Source of the DNA: Cavia porcellus
Lineage: Eukaryota; Chordata; Mammalia; Rodentia; Caviidae
NCBI RefSeq assembly: GCF_034190915.1
Contig: NW_026947544.1
Coordinates: 2,392,001-2,456,000 of the forward strand
Reading direction: 5' to 3'
Length of the DNA: 64,000 bases
Part shown: positions 12,101-23,856 of the stretch, in pieces
How positions within the stretch are numbered: the first letter of the stretch is position 1
Layout: the number at the start of each line of letters is the position of its first letter
The notes under the pieces: model-generated
The model's input: only the letters and a program-made list of their open reading frames with translations
The model's database searches: none
Told to the model about the DNA's origin: nothing
Translations under genes and position numbers: made by a program

Positions 12101-14600
12101 TGAAAAGATTGGCTAGAGGTTTATCAATTTTGTTTCTTCTCTCAAAAAAACGGACTGATTGATTTGTGAATTTTTTAGTATTACTATTATTATTTTAGTT
12201 TTAATTGCATTACTTTCTGCTCTGATGCTTATGATTTTCTGTTTTCTATGACCTTTGGGTTTGACTTTCTCTTCCTTTTCTAGAAGTTTGAGATGTAGCT
12301 TTAGGTCATTTATTTGTGCTCGTTCTGTTTTCTTGATGCGACAATTCATGGGTATGTGTTTTCCTCTTAGGACCGCTTTCAGTGTGTCCCACAGGTTACA
12401 GTATGTTGTTTCTGCATTTTCATTGAATTGTAGGGATTACTTTATTTGTTGTTAATTTCACCTGTAACCCACTTGTTGTTCAGAAGGTTATTTAACTTCC
12501 ATGTGTTTATGCAGGTTTCGCAATTCTTTTGACATTAATTTCCAGTTTTAGTGTGTTATGGTTGGATAGTATGCGTGGTACAATTTCAATCCTTTTCCAT
12601 TTACTGAAGAATGTTTTATGCATTAATATATGGCCTATTTTGGTGAATGTCCCATGTGCAGCTGAGAAGAATGTACATTCTGACGTGGTTGGGTGGGACA
12701 CTGTAAACATCTACTAGGTTTAGTAAGTTCATTTGCCACAGGGTTGATTCAGTTCTGCTATTTATTTTGCTTCTTTTTGACCTTTTTTGTCTAGTTCGTT
12801 TTGACCTATGTCTTTGTGAGTGTGGTATTAAGTTCTCCTATTACAATCGTGTTCTTGTCTATTCGGTTTTTCCTATCCATTTTATTTGTCTTATATAGTT
12901 GGGTGCTCCTGTAGTTGGTACCTATATATTCATCATTAATATGTCTTTTTCTTGAGATTTCCCACTAATAAATATGTAGTGACCTTCCTTATCTCTTTTA
13001 ATCATTTTAGGTTTGAATTTCACATTGTCTGCCAACAGAATAGCTACTGCTGGTTTTTTCCAGGTTTCTGTTGGATGGTATACTGTTTTCCACCCTTTGA
13101 CTTTTAATCTGTGAGTTTCCTTTAGAGACATATATGTTTTTTGTATACATCATATTGTGGGGTCCTGTTTCTTGATCCATTCTGTCAAGCTATTTCTTTT
13201 GATAGGTGAGTTGGTGCCATTTACCTTTATGGATATAACTGATATATACTAGATCAGCCTTGTCATGTTATGTTCCTATTGTTGGTTTTCTGCTCTTTCC
13301 TCTTGTTTAATTGCTTGCCCTTCCTGGTGGTTGCTTTCTGCTGCTGTTCTGGAAATTGTTGTTATTTTAATGTGTATTTAGTATGTCTTTCAGCCTTTTT
13401 TCTCACAAAGGTTTGGCAGACATGAATTTCTCCATATGTTCTTTGTCATAGAAGTATCTTGTTCTCCATTAAATTTGAAAGACAATTCTGCTGAATACAT
13501 CAGTCTGAGTTGAAAGTTGTTCTCTGTCAGGGCTTGAAATACTTCACTCCAAGCTCGACTTAACTTGAGGGTTTGCACTGGAAAGTCTGCTGTGATTCTG
13601 ATGGGTTTTCCTTCATAGATGATTTATGTCTTTCTTGTAACTGCTCTTAGCATTCTGTTTTCATGTTGTATGTCTGGGATTCTACTTGTTTTATGTCTGG
13701 GAGTAGATTTGTGTTGGTTGTGACTGTTTGGCATTGTACATGTCTCTCTTACCTGTGTATCAGATCCTTCCCCCCATATTTGGGGGGAAATGTTCTGCTA
13801 TTACTTGTGTGGATAGTTTACCAATCTCATTTGCATTGACTCCTACATCTTGTCTGATGCCTGTAGGTCTTATATTGTTTCTCTTGGGGTCATCTTGAAG
13901 CTGCTGGCTTGCCATTTCATGCTGCTTTGTTGTTTTTAAAAGTTCTACTGTATCATGATTGCTAACTGAGATCATGGTGTGAAATTGTATCTGCAGCTCC
14001 ATTTAAATGGGTTTGCCAGCTTTCCGTAGAATTTTTGTTTCTTGCATCTCTCTTTGAGCTTTTTTCGATTCTGCTCTTTTGCTATGTTGTTCTATATTGT
14101 TTGTTTAGAGTTTCAATCAGTTTATCTGTGTTCATGTACTTTTTCCCACCCCTATTTCTTCCTAGCTGTGCTGAGCATCTCCTTTAATAAGGTTGTCATT
14201 TCTTTATGTGAGAAACTCTTAGTGTTTGTGTCTGTTGAGACCGTATGTGTCTTTGGGTTCTCATAAGGCCTTTTAATTTTCTCCAGGTTTATTGATGTCT
14301 TATTGGCACACTCCTCACCCTACCTCATATTCATTGTATGGAGGATGGACTCACCCACAGTCTTCCCAAGGTTTCCAGGATCCTCCATGTGTAGGAATGT
14401 TTGCTATTACTCCTGTCTACCCACTGAAGACCTGTATTTAAGGGCAAAGTCACCACACTGGTAGAAGCCTGCCTAGGTCCTCTTTTTGGATGAGAGGTTA
14501 CTGAGTCTCCCATCAATCCAACAAGGGTAATCAACTGCAGTGCAAGTTTGTGGGAGGAGTGGCATCTATTGTTTATTTGCACTTACTCTGTTTTCTTCAT
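9107..14600 (-). mobile_element. L1-C: near full-length antisense L1, inserted in older L1 sequence
   Basis: 3' end at about 9107 (T-rich, then a 3'UTR sharing gaaatccctagttgat with other L1 3' ends), ORF2 from about 13250 down to 9560, ORF1 about 14050-13390, 5'UTR about 14060-14600. ORF2 is split into many short frames: endonuclease at 12922-13131, RT-proximal pieces at 11854-12349, polymerase box at 11106-11360, C-terminal part at 9858-10270. The polymerase box reads FVDNMILY instead of FADDMILY, so one catalytic Asp is lost. Its central 4.5 kb is repeated almost exactly in L1-K. Confidence 0.8.
9560..14061 (-). repeat. Arm 1 of a near-identical 4.5-kb duplication (partner 47827-52328)
   Basis: Every position maps to the partner at a constant offset of 38,267 with no indel visible. 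The only difference I found by eye is T at 9725 against C at 47992. The predicted peptides in both arms are the same, including the lesion FVDN in the polymerase box. On the right, similarity drops sharply at 14062, although both sides remain L1. On the left, arm 2 lacks about 237 bp present here, and the remaining flank (9241-9321) has 3 differences in 81 bp. Confidence 0.95.
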
Positions 14601-16990
14601 AGGGTGTTGAATGGTATAAATTTTTTTCTTTCAACTATTTCAGTTTCATCTCTTTAGTTTCACTATGTTGTATTGTTCTTGAACTGTAAAAACTGTCTGA
14701 TAGCTTTAGTATCACCTGCGATCCATTGGTCATTCAGTATAGCTCTCCTTAATTGTCATATTTATGAAGTTTTTGTGTTTTCTTTTGCTGTTTATTTTTA
14801 ATTTCATTGCACTGTGGTCTAATAATATGCATGGAATAACTTGAATTCCCTTTCATTTCCTTAAGCATCTTTTATGAGCTAGTATGTGGTTTGTTTTGGA
14901 GAACGTACCATGTGTGGCTGAGAAGAATGTGTATTTCAGTGTGTCATGGAACATTTGTAGACATCAATTCAGTCAATTTGTTAAAAAGTTTAATTCAGTT
15001 CTAGTGTTTCATTGTTGATTTATGTCTACTTGATCTATTTTTGTTTTTGTTTTTGTGACAGTGGGGTATTGTAATCCTCAATACAGTTGTATTGGGGTTT
15101 ATTTGATTTTTCATGTCTGTTAATATTTGTTTTATATAATTGGGTGCATTGATATTTGTTGCATTTGTTGTTACGATTGTTCTTATTCTTTTTTCTTTTC
15201 ATAAGGGAGTAGTCATCCTTATCTGTCTTAATCAATCTTGGCTTGAAATTCACTATTTGCAAATAAAATAGTTACCCTGCTGTTTTCTAGTTCCTGTAGC
15301 ATGCTATTTTCTTTTCTATCCTTTGACTTTCAGTGTGTGAATTTCTTTTTGAGTTAAATGATAATGTGTCTTGTTTGTAGTGTATTGTTGGGTCCTGTCT
15401 CTTGATCCATTCTGCCCGTCTATGTGTTCTGATTGGTGAATTGAGCCCATTAATATTGATGGTTATAACTGATATGTGTGGGCTGATTTTTGTCACCTTA
15501 GTTTCCTGTTGTTGGCTTCTTTTCCCCTGCTGTGTTTTTTAAATTGTTTCCCTTGCCTACTAGTACAGTTCATGTTATTTCTTGTTATTTCTTTCTAGAA
15601 TGTCTCTTAGAACATATTGTGGGAGCACAGGTTTTGTGTTCATGTATATTTTCTTTAGTGTTCTTTTTCATGGAGTGTCTTCTTTACCCATCAGTTTTGA
15701 AAAAGTAGTTTGTCAGTATATCAGTCTTGGTTGAAGGTTATTTTTATTATATTGCTTTAAATGCTTCATTCCATGCTCTCCTTGACTTGAGAGTTTGTGT
15801 TGAGAAAAAGCCTATGATTCTTACGGGCTTTCCTTCATAAGTGATTTCTTTTTCCTAACTGATTTTAGGATTCTATTCATGTGTTGAATTTCTAGAGTAT
15901 TGACTATGATATACTTTGACTAGATTTTTTTTTTTCTCTCATGATGGATTGTTTTTATGTCTTCTATATCTATATGTCAAAAATTTTTTTCCTGGCAGGC
16001 AAGTTTTCTGTGGTAATGCCTGTATTTCATGTGTGATATCTCCTGCATTCTTCATTACTCAAATCTTATGCTATTCTTTGCATCACCTAAAAGTTGCTAA
16101 CTTGATTTCCTTCCTTCCCTCCCTCCCTCTTTCCCTTCCTCCCTCTGTCCTGCCCTCCCTCCTTCCCTCCCTCCCCAGGATTGTACTCTGTAGTTCAGGC
16201 TGCACTTGAATTCACTTTATAGCCTAGGCTGGCCTTGTACATACAATGATAGTTCTGCCTCAGCATCCTGAGTGCTGGGATTACAGGTGTGTACCACCAT
16301 GGCTGCTCTTTTCCCTTCTCCTTCTCCTTCCCTTTCCCTTTTCCCCTTCCTATTCCCCTTTCCCTTCCCTTCCTTTTCTCTCCTTTCTTATTCCTTTGCC
16401 TCCTTACTATTTTTAATATTGTTTTTAAGATTACTAGCCCTAAACCTATCTTCTGTATCTCATGTTTTGTCCTCATATTGGCTAATTCTGCTGTAAATAC
16501 TTTTAATGAATATTTAGTCTCTTGAATGTCTGTTTGAATGAACTTGTTTTATGGATTTCATTTCTCTCCTATGTTACACTTTCATGGCTTCCATCATTTT
16601 CCTAAGCTCCTTTATTTAAAAAAATCTGTATATGGTTGAGAGTCACTAAGCATGCTTTTCATTATGGTTACCATTTCTGTAAGTAGCTGAGAGATTATTA
16701 TGGATTTCATTTTTTTGTAGAGACTCATTCATTTGCTTTGTTATTTTCATTTCATTTCAGAGAGGCCAGGTTGGTTGCTTTTGGATTGTTCCATCATATT
16801 GCTTTCTGGGTTTATCTTTGGTGAACTGGATGCTTGGGGTTGTGTCTTCTCATTTGCTATTTCTCAGTTTAATTTCTGTTTTGATGCTTGTAAATTGTCT
16901 ACAGTGAGTAGTCCTACTGGTAGCATTTAGAACTCTTAGGAAATGATTTCTTCTCAAAGGTGTCTTGTAGGTGTAGCTGGTTTTTGGGTT
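14601..16990 (-). mobile_element. L1-D: older antisense L1, ORF2 5' part, ORF1 and 5' region
   Basis: Diverged L1 on the minus strand. At 15287-15496 the endonuclease start is readable (VITININGLNSPIRTHRRAEW), and at 15600-15850 there is ORF1 C-terminal-like sequence. Pyrimidine tracts and a B1 SINE interrupt it at about 16110-16385. L1 5'-region-like sequence continues to the hAT-like repeat at about 17000 and again at 18640-19020. Confidence 0.7.
16108..16385 (-). mobile_element. B1-like (7SL-derived) SINE flanked by polypyrimidine tracts
   Basis: 16158-16312 reads, on the minus strand, a B1/Alu-type body: cctgtaatcccagcactcagg-type box (here as gagtgctgggattacagg on +) and a gcctaggctggccttg segment. 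C/T-rich tracts lie on both sides (16108-16157 and 16313-16385), probably expanded from its A-rich tail and from the insertion site. The 98-residue Ser/Leu/Pro/Phe frames seen there are artefacts of this composition. Confidence 0.75.
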
Positions 16991-17001
16991 TTGAGTCTGT
17001 G

Positions 17002-17345
17002 TTGGTTACTTTTCTCTTGTTACTGAGATAAAATACTCAACACCCAAAATTGAGGAAGGAAAGGTTTATTTAGCTTATTGTTGAGGTTTTGGTCTATAAT
17101 TAGCTGGCTCCAAGGCATGTGGCATGGCACTGGGGCAATAGCAGCCAGAACAAAATGAGGCAGAGCAAACATCTTTTATTCCTTCCAGAGGAGGTATAAC
17201 ACTCACAAAATATCCTTGCCCTTTTCTTGCACAGGATTAGGATATTTGCAAATAAGAACCCTGGCTTCATGTGGAGTCTGTTGTTTATGCTTCCTAATTT
17301 CTCAAGTTGACATAATGTGTCAACCATAATAGAGTCTTCTAAGAT
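17002..17345 (+). mobile_element. Rodent hAT-like repeat, copy 1 of 3 (URR1-like)
   Basis: Begins ggttacttttctcttgtta, continues with an acaaaata-like motif, ggtttattt and a ggctccaaggca/ggcactggggcaat block, and ends near a gtcaaccataata motif. The same block order occurs at 29727-30080 and 36832-37163. The start resembles the rodent URR1 family (non-autonomous hAT-Charlie) as I remember it; the family name is uncertain, the repeat relationship is not. Confidence 0.6.
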
Positions 17346-17888
17346 CCTACCTTTTCATTTTGTTGAGGATGAGGAATTCTTGCCTGCTTGGTCCATCTTT
17401 TGGTACTTTGGCATGGATCCACAGTATTTTCTATGACTTTTAGGCTACCTCAGTCCTGCAATACACGGAAGAACAGCTGGTTAGAACACTTAATGTCACT
17501 TTGGCTAATGTACAATCAGCAATAAAAATAGTGTAAAATATGGCTTAGAAAATGGCAAACTGAGCTAATCATTGATTTGCTACCTTTCATCCTATTACCT
17601 AGATTTATGGTTATAGAAGAAACTCTACAATAAGCCAGAAACAGTATGCACTCAATAAGGCCTGAGTATACCAGTTTACCCTTAAGGAAGAAAATTGAAA
17701 AGAGGATAGGAGAAAAAAAATAGAGAAATAGAAGAGAAAAAAGTTAAAGACAGGGCTAGAGGAAATCAGGTATCATGCAAACTTTGGGAAACTGATGTTG
17801 AAGGCAGAAGGGAAAGAGAGAAGAAAGAAACAATGGCAGAACAGAAGACAAGAATGTAGATACTACCTCACACTCAAATAATGCAGGA

Positions 17889-17936
<48 letters not shown>

Positions 17937-18083
17937 GAAAATGTTCACTTCCAGGTCTGTTTCAGCTCTTACTTGCAGACAGTATATGAAGACAGAGTCC
18001 ACCCATCTTGATTTTTCACAGCAAGCCAGCAGTAGCTTTATGGTGGGGAAGTAGATCATCTCAGTAATTCAGCATTTTATTTC
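17346..18083. other. Gene-free A-rich intronic stretch with a (GAAA)n microsatellite
   Basis: No gene is visible. 17690-17850 is purine-rich and 17886-17940 is a near-perfect GAAA tetranucleotide repeat of about 13 units, which gives a Ser/Phe/Leu-rich spurious frame on the minus strand. Confidence 0.7.
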
Positions 18084-18087
18084 TCCT

Positions 18088-18620
18088 TGTATGACCGTTG
18101 TTGCAAAGGAGACTCCAAGGGCTCTGCTCTCATGTAAGAACAAAGGGGTCTTTATTATTCCACGCACAAGGGGTCCTCCAAACAGGTGGATACGGAGAAC
18201 CCCGAGTTGGGGCAAGGCTGGTGTTTTTAAGGGGGAAAAACCGCAGTGTAAGCGTTTTTTTTACAGAAGCCAATCACAGCAGTTGGAGCGGGATAGTCAG
18301 CGGTCTATTTGTGGTTGGTCAGCTCATAAGGGATGACCAGCAGGTCAGAGTTAATTAACTGTCTTGTTCTGCACAACTTATCTTTAGGACACCTGGTTTC
18401 TGTATGGTTCGAGTTTGACATGTTTCATAACCTTGATTAGCGTAATTGGCAGGCTCTATCTCTGAGTTTCCTGGCACAGCACAGCCCGAGCATATCACAG
18501 CTGCAGATGTTTTCTTTGATCTTCCTGCAGGGCTGAGTTAGGAATGAGTCACGAGGCCCCGTGCTGTTTGTAGCTGGGAAACAGCATCTTGTTTTTAACC
18601 TTTAAATTTCTGGTCCTTCA
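18088..18620 (-). mobile_element. Solo LTR of a gammaretrovirus-like (class I) endogenous retrovirus
   Basis: A 533-bp GC-richer unit begins TGTATGACC and ends GGTCCTTCA on +, so it has TG...CA termini, and exact 4-bp target duplications TCCT flank it at 18084-18087 and 18621-18624. On the minus strand an AATAAAG polyadenylation signal lies near 18150, downstream of a ttaaaaac TATA-like site. No gag/pol/env sequence adjoins it, so it is a solo LTR left by recombination. Two overlapping 80-residue frames in it are not genes. Confidence 0.85.
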
Positions 18621-18639
18621 TCCTGAAGTTCATGTTAGT

Positions 18640-19020
18640 TTCTGTTCATGAGATTGAACCAGAGCCATTCAGCTTGTAGTAGTCAGTGTACCTTCTGTGT
18701 GCTTGAATTTAGTCAGGAGTCAGTAGATGGACCCAGCAGTTCTGAACGTGAGCTCAGTTGGTCCCTTTCCAGTGTGGCTCCTGGCAAGTCTTACAGCATG
18801 CACTATCAGCAAGTACAGTCCTTTAAATCCACTGTTCCTTTCCACTCCTGCATCTCTTGTAGAGTCCTCTGGTTTTGCTGTCGGTCACCCTGTGTCTTCA
18901 CATTTGAATCAGTCCGTGCAGTGAGTTCCAGCTTGGAGAGAAGTCTTCACAGGTTAACTCCTTTTATGGAGCCATTTGTCTTGTTGTTTTCTTTGTGGGC
19001 TTCACTTCTTGCTTAAGATC
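18640..19020 (-). mobile_element. L1 5'UTR remnant
   Basis: Resembles the 5' region of L1-H (45240-45640): shared blocks such as cagtcctttaaatccactgttcc against tagtctttcatgtccactgttcc (quoted here only in part) and a catctct/gcagaggcc-like segment. It is probably the continuation of L1-D beyond the hAT-like repeat and the solo LTR. Confidence 0.55.
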
Positions 19021-19359
19021 TTTTTTTGGTCCACAGAACCCACTTCCCTCCTTCTTTTCCTTGTATTATTATATTATAGTGTCTGCTTTTGAGAGGTTCT
19101 TTCTTTGTGCTAATTACTCCATCATCTTCCTTAAATTTGTCTTTTTTCTGGTCTGGTTAATTGTATTTTTGAAGTATTTTGTTATTGCAGGGCTTACAAC
19201 ATATTTTTTTGTTACATATCATGTGCACATTAAATAATTTTTAGAAATACTTTTTCAGCTGGATTGGTATCATTATTTTGCTTTTGATATACATATAAAA
19301 CTTCAGCAGTTGTTTTCTTTGTGGCCTTTAGTTGTGAATTTTAGTAGTTGTCTTAAAAT

Positions 19360-19545
19360 TCATAGAATTTTATTTTATTTAACATAAAACCAAATAAACA
19401 AAGCAGAATAAAGCAAATCAGAACAGAACAGTGCAAGTGATACAGTACTTGAAAGCAAGACAACAGAAAATCAACAGTGGCTACCATAATGTTTCTTGTT
19501 TTCTTCACAGTAGCTGCCTGTACCATTACATACAACATAGTATTT
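19360..19545 (-). mobile_element. L1 3'UTR fragment (repeat-unit type)
   Basis: Contains tggctaccataatgtttctt, then ttcttcacagtagctgcctg, the recurring unit of the L1/HAL1 3'UTR also seen at 1-770, 39030-39520 and 56150-57050. A T-rich end lies at its left. It is strongly 5'-truncated. Confidence 0.65.
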
Positions 19546-19689
19546 TATTTTTACTTTAGTTTTGTTTTTGTTATTTTAATGCTGGAGATTGAACCAGGAA
19601 CTGTATACTAACACATTCATTCAGAACTATAATTTAGTCCTTTTATTTTTATTCTAAATAATGTCCTTTTGTTTGTTTATTTGTTTGTT

Positions 19690-20265
19690 TCTGTCTTTTT
19701 TGGTACATGGTTTCACAATGCAGTTCAGGCCACCCTTGGACTCAATTTGTAGGCCAGGCTGGTCTCAAACTTGCAGTGATTCTGCTGTCTTAGCTCCCAA
19801 GTGCTGAGATTACAGATGTATGCTACTATGATTGACCAATAGTTTTTATTTTTTAAAAGAATCATAGAATATTTATATTTACAAACATAGTCTAATTAGT
19901 AATTAATAATTACCTTTTTAACAACTACTTTTAATGTTTGGGGTTCCTTCCCTTTCTCCCCACTATGTAGGTCAGGCTAGCTTTGAACTCACTATTCATC
20001 CTATCACTATGGCCTTGAATTTAGTCTAATAATGGAATCAGAGGTATATGTTAATATATGTGACTTCTTTATGGCCGTTAAGAACATTTTAGCTTTTTAA
20101 AAAAGTTTCCTTTTTTTTTTTTTTTTTTTTTTGGAGATAGGTTCTTGCCATGTAATTCAGGATGGTCTTGGACTCACTATGTTGCCCAGGCTGACCTTGA
20201 ACTCTCAGCAGTCCTGTGTCAGACTCTTGAGTGCTTGAATTAAAAGCATGAGCCCCCACCTGGCT
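19690..20265 (-). mobile_element. Cluster of B1-like SINE copies
   Basis: 19690-19845 and 20113-20265 are B1-like bodies on the minus strand (ggccaggctggtctcaaact and gcccaggctgaccttgaact on +, each with a preceding T-rich tail). 19935-20015 holds a shorter piece (taggtcaggctagctttgaa). All are diverged. Confidence 0.75.
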
Positions 20266-20509
20266 AACTTCCTTAAAATTTGACACATGCAAATTATTAG
20301 AAATGAAGTTACTGAGCCAAGTAATAGCTATGTTTGTATTTACCTAGTTCACAATACCAATTTATATACTCATTTAATAGAGCATTGTTAGGTCATTGTG
20401 TTTTCAGAATCAAGTCATTGCACTTTGTTACAGTGTAAAAGAATTTTTTCTTGTGCATACAGGAGTCTTTTCCTTGTGTATAGTTTAATCTATGTTGTTT
20501 ATATCATAG

Positions 20510-20599
20510 TTTTTTTCTTTTTTTTTTGTTTTTTGTTTTTTGTACTAGGAATCGAACTCAACTGTGTGCTTGGAAGGCGCTGAGCTAAATCCTTGGCCC
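20510..20599 (-). mobile_element. ID-like SINE with internal deletion
   Basis: Poly-T, a gtactaggaatcgaactca block (B box and tail) and gctgagctaaatcc (A box) are present, but part of the segment between the boxes is missing. This is an older copy. Confidence 0.75.
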
Positions 20600-22236
20600 T
20601 GTTTTCTTATTTTTTTTATTTTTTTAGACTAATCAAGTGTAGTAGTGAGAAGGGGGGAAAGAGTAGAACAAGGAGTTCAATCTGTACTGACTGTGAACAA
20701 TCAATTGAGATAACTCACTACTTTTGGACCAGCCATGTTTTCTTATTTCTATGCAACTTTTTTAAACCTACCTGAAAAGTACAGTGTTTTATGCTTCGTT
20801 ATTACTTGTCTAGATTGCCTTCAACTAGTTAATGTCTTAGTATGCATATCTATAAATGTGTTTCTACTGTTGTGGAAAGAAATACATGGTAGTAAGACAG
20901 ATAAGAAAACCTTAAAATGAATGGAATTACTTAAAGGAAATGTACATAGAAATTTTTGCACAGTTTTGTTAATAAATTATTATAAGTGGTAATTTGGGAA
21001 AAGAAGAGATTGATTGAAGGGAAGACAAAATAGGATACTTGAAATGTGGTTCAGTGAAATTTCAGACTGACATTTATTTCTGAGGCCAAGATTGTATAAT
21101 TAGATAGGGACAAGAGAATTTGATAGAATTTTGAGATTCTTATTAGTTTGCTAGAGCAGCCAAAACAAATTTTGTATCTCTAATTTATTTTAGAGTAAAT
21201 TCTGATTTTGTTTTCAGTGATGGTAATTTGCTAATAGTATGCTTATGTATAGATGACCAAAAGTAGGTACTGAAACACTCATGTTTGATTAAAAATTTGT
21301 CTTTTTAAAAATATTGTTCATGCTGTATTTTTGATATTATTTTAGTATATGTGTATAGTACATAATGTTTATATTCCTTGTGGGAAATTACTACATTCAT
21401 ACTATATAACATGTATCAACATTTAAAAAATCTCCTTTACTTTCACTCCCTTTCCCTCTCTCCATCCTTTGATTCTCTTCCTCTTTTATTTTATTGCTTT
21501 TTTTTGGTATGCATTTGTAAAACATGGTATTTACATTTCTCGACATATAACACATCTCAATTCTTTTTTATTTGAAACAAAATCTTTTTGGTCATTATTT
21601 GAAACAGTGTCTTTTTGTGTTACTCAGGCTGTTCATAGATTCTATTTAAATTATCTTCCAGCCTCAGACTTTTTTGTAGCTTGAATTATACACCATCACA
21701 CCTGGCTCAGGGTTTTTTCAAACTGTATTTATTGTAATGATGGTTAAGTCAGTCCAAGGTAATTTTCACTGCAGACGGTCTTTCATCTCATAAGGATATG
21801 GATATATGCTTAGGTATGTATTCTTTGGGTTCTGTAACTGAATTGTTCTTTTCATGAAAAGAGAAAAAATGAAATCATTTCATGTGAGAAACTAGTTTTC
21901 AATCTAAGCAAATCTTTTGTGGCGATTAAAGGACTTTGATAATACTGGAAACTCACTGTAATTCTTTATTGAATGATTTCTTTTGTTCTTGGGTCCTTTT
22001 GAATAGGCAATATTCTTTTGAGTGCCTTTGTATATCTTAGAAACAAGAGGAATTTCTTTTTGGAGTGTCCTATTAAATCTACAATTTATGTTATATTCAA
22101 ATTATAAATTTTGGAAAGTTGAGAAAGTTGGAAAATATTTTGAAGTTAAGAGTTTGACTTTTGTCTCATGGAAAGGAAACAGTTACTAAGTTTGTGTGGT
22201 CAGTACTCCTAAACACACATAAATTTTCAAATTAAA
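20600..22236. other. Mostly unique A/T-rich intron; one degraded B1
   Basis: I see no coding exon, RNA gene or L1 here. A worn B1-like copy on the minus strand lies at about 21590-21710 (gtgttactcaggctgttc, ending caccatcacacctggctc). The remainder looks like single-copy intron. Confidence 0.6.
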
Positions 22237-22548
22237 ACTTGCATCAGTAGAAAAATGGCGGCTTGCTAGGGGACTGGGTGCAGAGTCTCTGCGGAGAAAT
22301 CAGATTAGATTCTAGAATATGACAACATGGAGAGGGCCAGACGAATGTATAACGTTTCTTATTAACCAAGGTGGTAACTGAAGGGAAAAATAAAACTAGG
22401 AAGAGGAAGGAAAAGTGTGGATGGAGAGACCTGATGTACTCACCTATCCCAGTTCCACGGTATACTAGGTGCGCCCGGAGGATTTAAGATAATGCTGAGA
22501 CCGCGGCTGCCGATAATGGGAGTCTACAAATCCTGGGCCTTTAATGCC

Positions 22549-23060
22549 GCACAGTGAGCAGTGGATCCAAAGGGAAAAGTGGTATTGGTTCTTGGCAACT
22601 GCAGGAAATTGAGACCTGGGACCTTGCGAAGCAGCCAAAGCCACCTGGCAGCACTGGAGGAGACTGCGAGAAGCTCTGGAGCTCCGAAGCCAGACACTGT
22701 GAAGTTTTCTGAACGATAGGCACTGTGCTGGGAACGCAGTAAAGACATGTGGCACAGTGTGCAGTGGACCCAAGAGGAAGTCTGCATTGAGTCCTGGTGA
22801 GTGCTAGGAACTGGGTTCTGCAGCTGCTGTTGCTGGCTGGAGGACATCTTGGAATTGGGCAGAGCCTGTTACCATGGTGGCATCAGTGACATAGGACTGG
22901 TGGAGGACATCTTGAAATTGGGCAGACCCCGATGCTGCAGTGACATCAGATAGATGTTTTTGGCGCAGAGAGGTCTGGTAGAGGACAGCTGGGATTTGGG
23001 CAGAGCCCTGCACCATGGTAACATCAGTCAGCTGCTTTTGGTGCAGAGAGAACTGGCAGG
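22549..23060 (+). repeat. Tandem 5'UTR monomers of the HAL1-like element
   Basis: Two nested periodicities are readable. A gcacagtg(a/t)gcagtgga block recurs at 22549 and 22752 (203 bp apart). Shorter units beginning with a gaggacatctt-like block, followed by gggcagagcc and an accatggtggcatcag-like block, start at 22838, 22901 and 22979 (63 and 78 bp). Tandem monomers in LINE 5'UTRs often act as promoters. Confidence 0.75.
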
Positions 23061-23816
23061 ATCTGCTGGGACTGAATCACACCTCTGGTTGGGACCCAAT
23101 AAGCAGATACAAAATAGTCGCTACTCTGTGATGTCCACAAGGTACAGCCTAACTTGTGGATTGACTGGCACAGAGGCTGGAAGCTAGCCTGCATTGTTCC
23201 TGCATCCCTGCCTACCTCAGATAACAGCAAGTTGGGGAGGGCAGCAAAAACTCCAGTTAGCACGCTTTGGAAAGACCCTAACCAATACAGAAAGGGCCAG
23301 AGACGCCCCCCCAGACACTCCAGTTTGAAAGAATCCAGAAACATGATAAGAGATAGAAATAAAAAAAAAATCTCCAGCTGCTGAACCTGGGAAAATAAGC
23401 CCAGGAGAAGTAAACACACAAGAGAACCAGCACAGTAACCATCCAATACTAGACACAGCCAAAATAAAGAAATACCTTCATGATCTCATAGATGAATTTA
23501 AAACTGTGTTTCTGACCCAAGTGAGGCAAGATATAAAGAGATTAATTAAAGAAATGATAAGCCCCACCCAAGAGAACACAGATGGAAGAATGGAGGATAT
23601 CAGAAAAGAAAGAGAAACCTCTGATGATGAATTTAAACAACCTAGAATACAAGAAACAGATCCAAAGAGATTACCAGGAAATTAAAAACTCCATTGAAAA
23701 CTGGCAAAATGCCTTGATAGAAACTAAAGTTAATCTTTTGAAACTTGAAGAGAGATTTATGATACATGATCATGAAAGACCTCTTAAAAATAATGAGGAA
23801 CCAGAAAGAAACAATT

Positions 23817-23856
23817 TGTTCAATCCCCAGTACTGATAAAAAGGAAAAAAAAAAAA
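23817..23856 (+). mobile_element. 5'-truncated ID-like SINE (about 40 bp)
   Basis: Only the B-box end and tail remain (gttcaatccccagtactgat, then A-rich). It is nevertheless flanked by perfect 18-bp duplications aaccagaaagaaacaatt at 23799-23816 and 23857-23874, showing that it inserted already truncated. Confidence 0.9.

Noticed and set aside
18091..18358. Two overlapping plus-strand frames of 81 and 86 codons
   Set aside because: They lie wholly inside the solo LTR, antisense to its own promoter and polyadenylation signal, and show no retroviral protein motifs.
22549..23060. Possible CRISPR-like spaced repeats
   Set aside because: Units are long, degenerate and contiguous without unique spacers; they are LINE 5'UTR monomers in a mammalian genome.
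23024..23462. Open frames of 140 and 81 codons on the minus strand
   Set aside because: Antisense to the HAL1-like 5'UTR and start of ORF1; no recognised domain.
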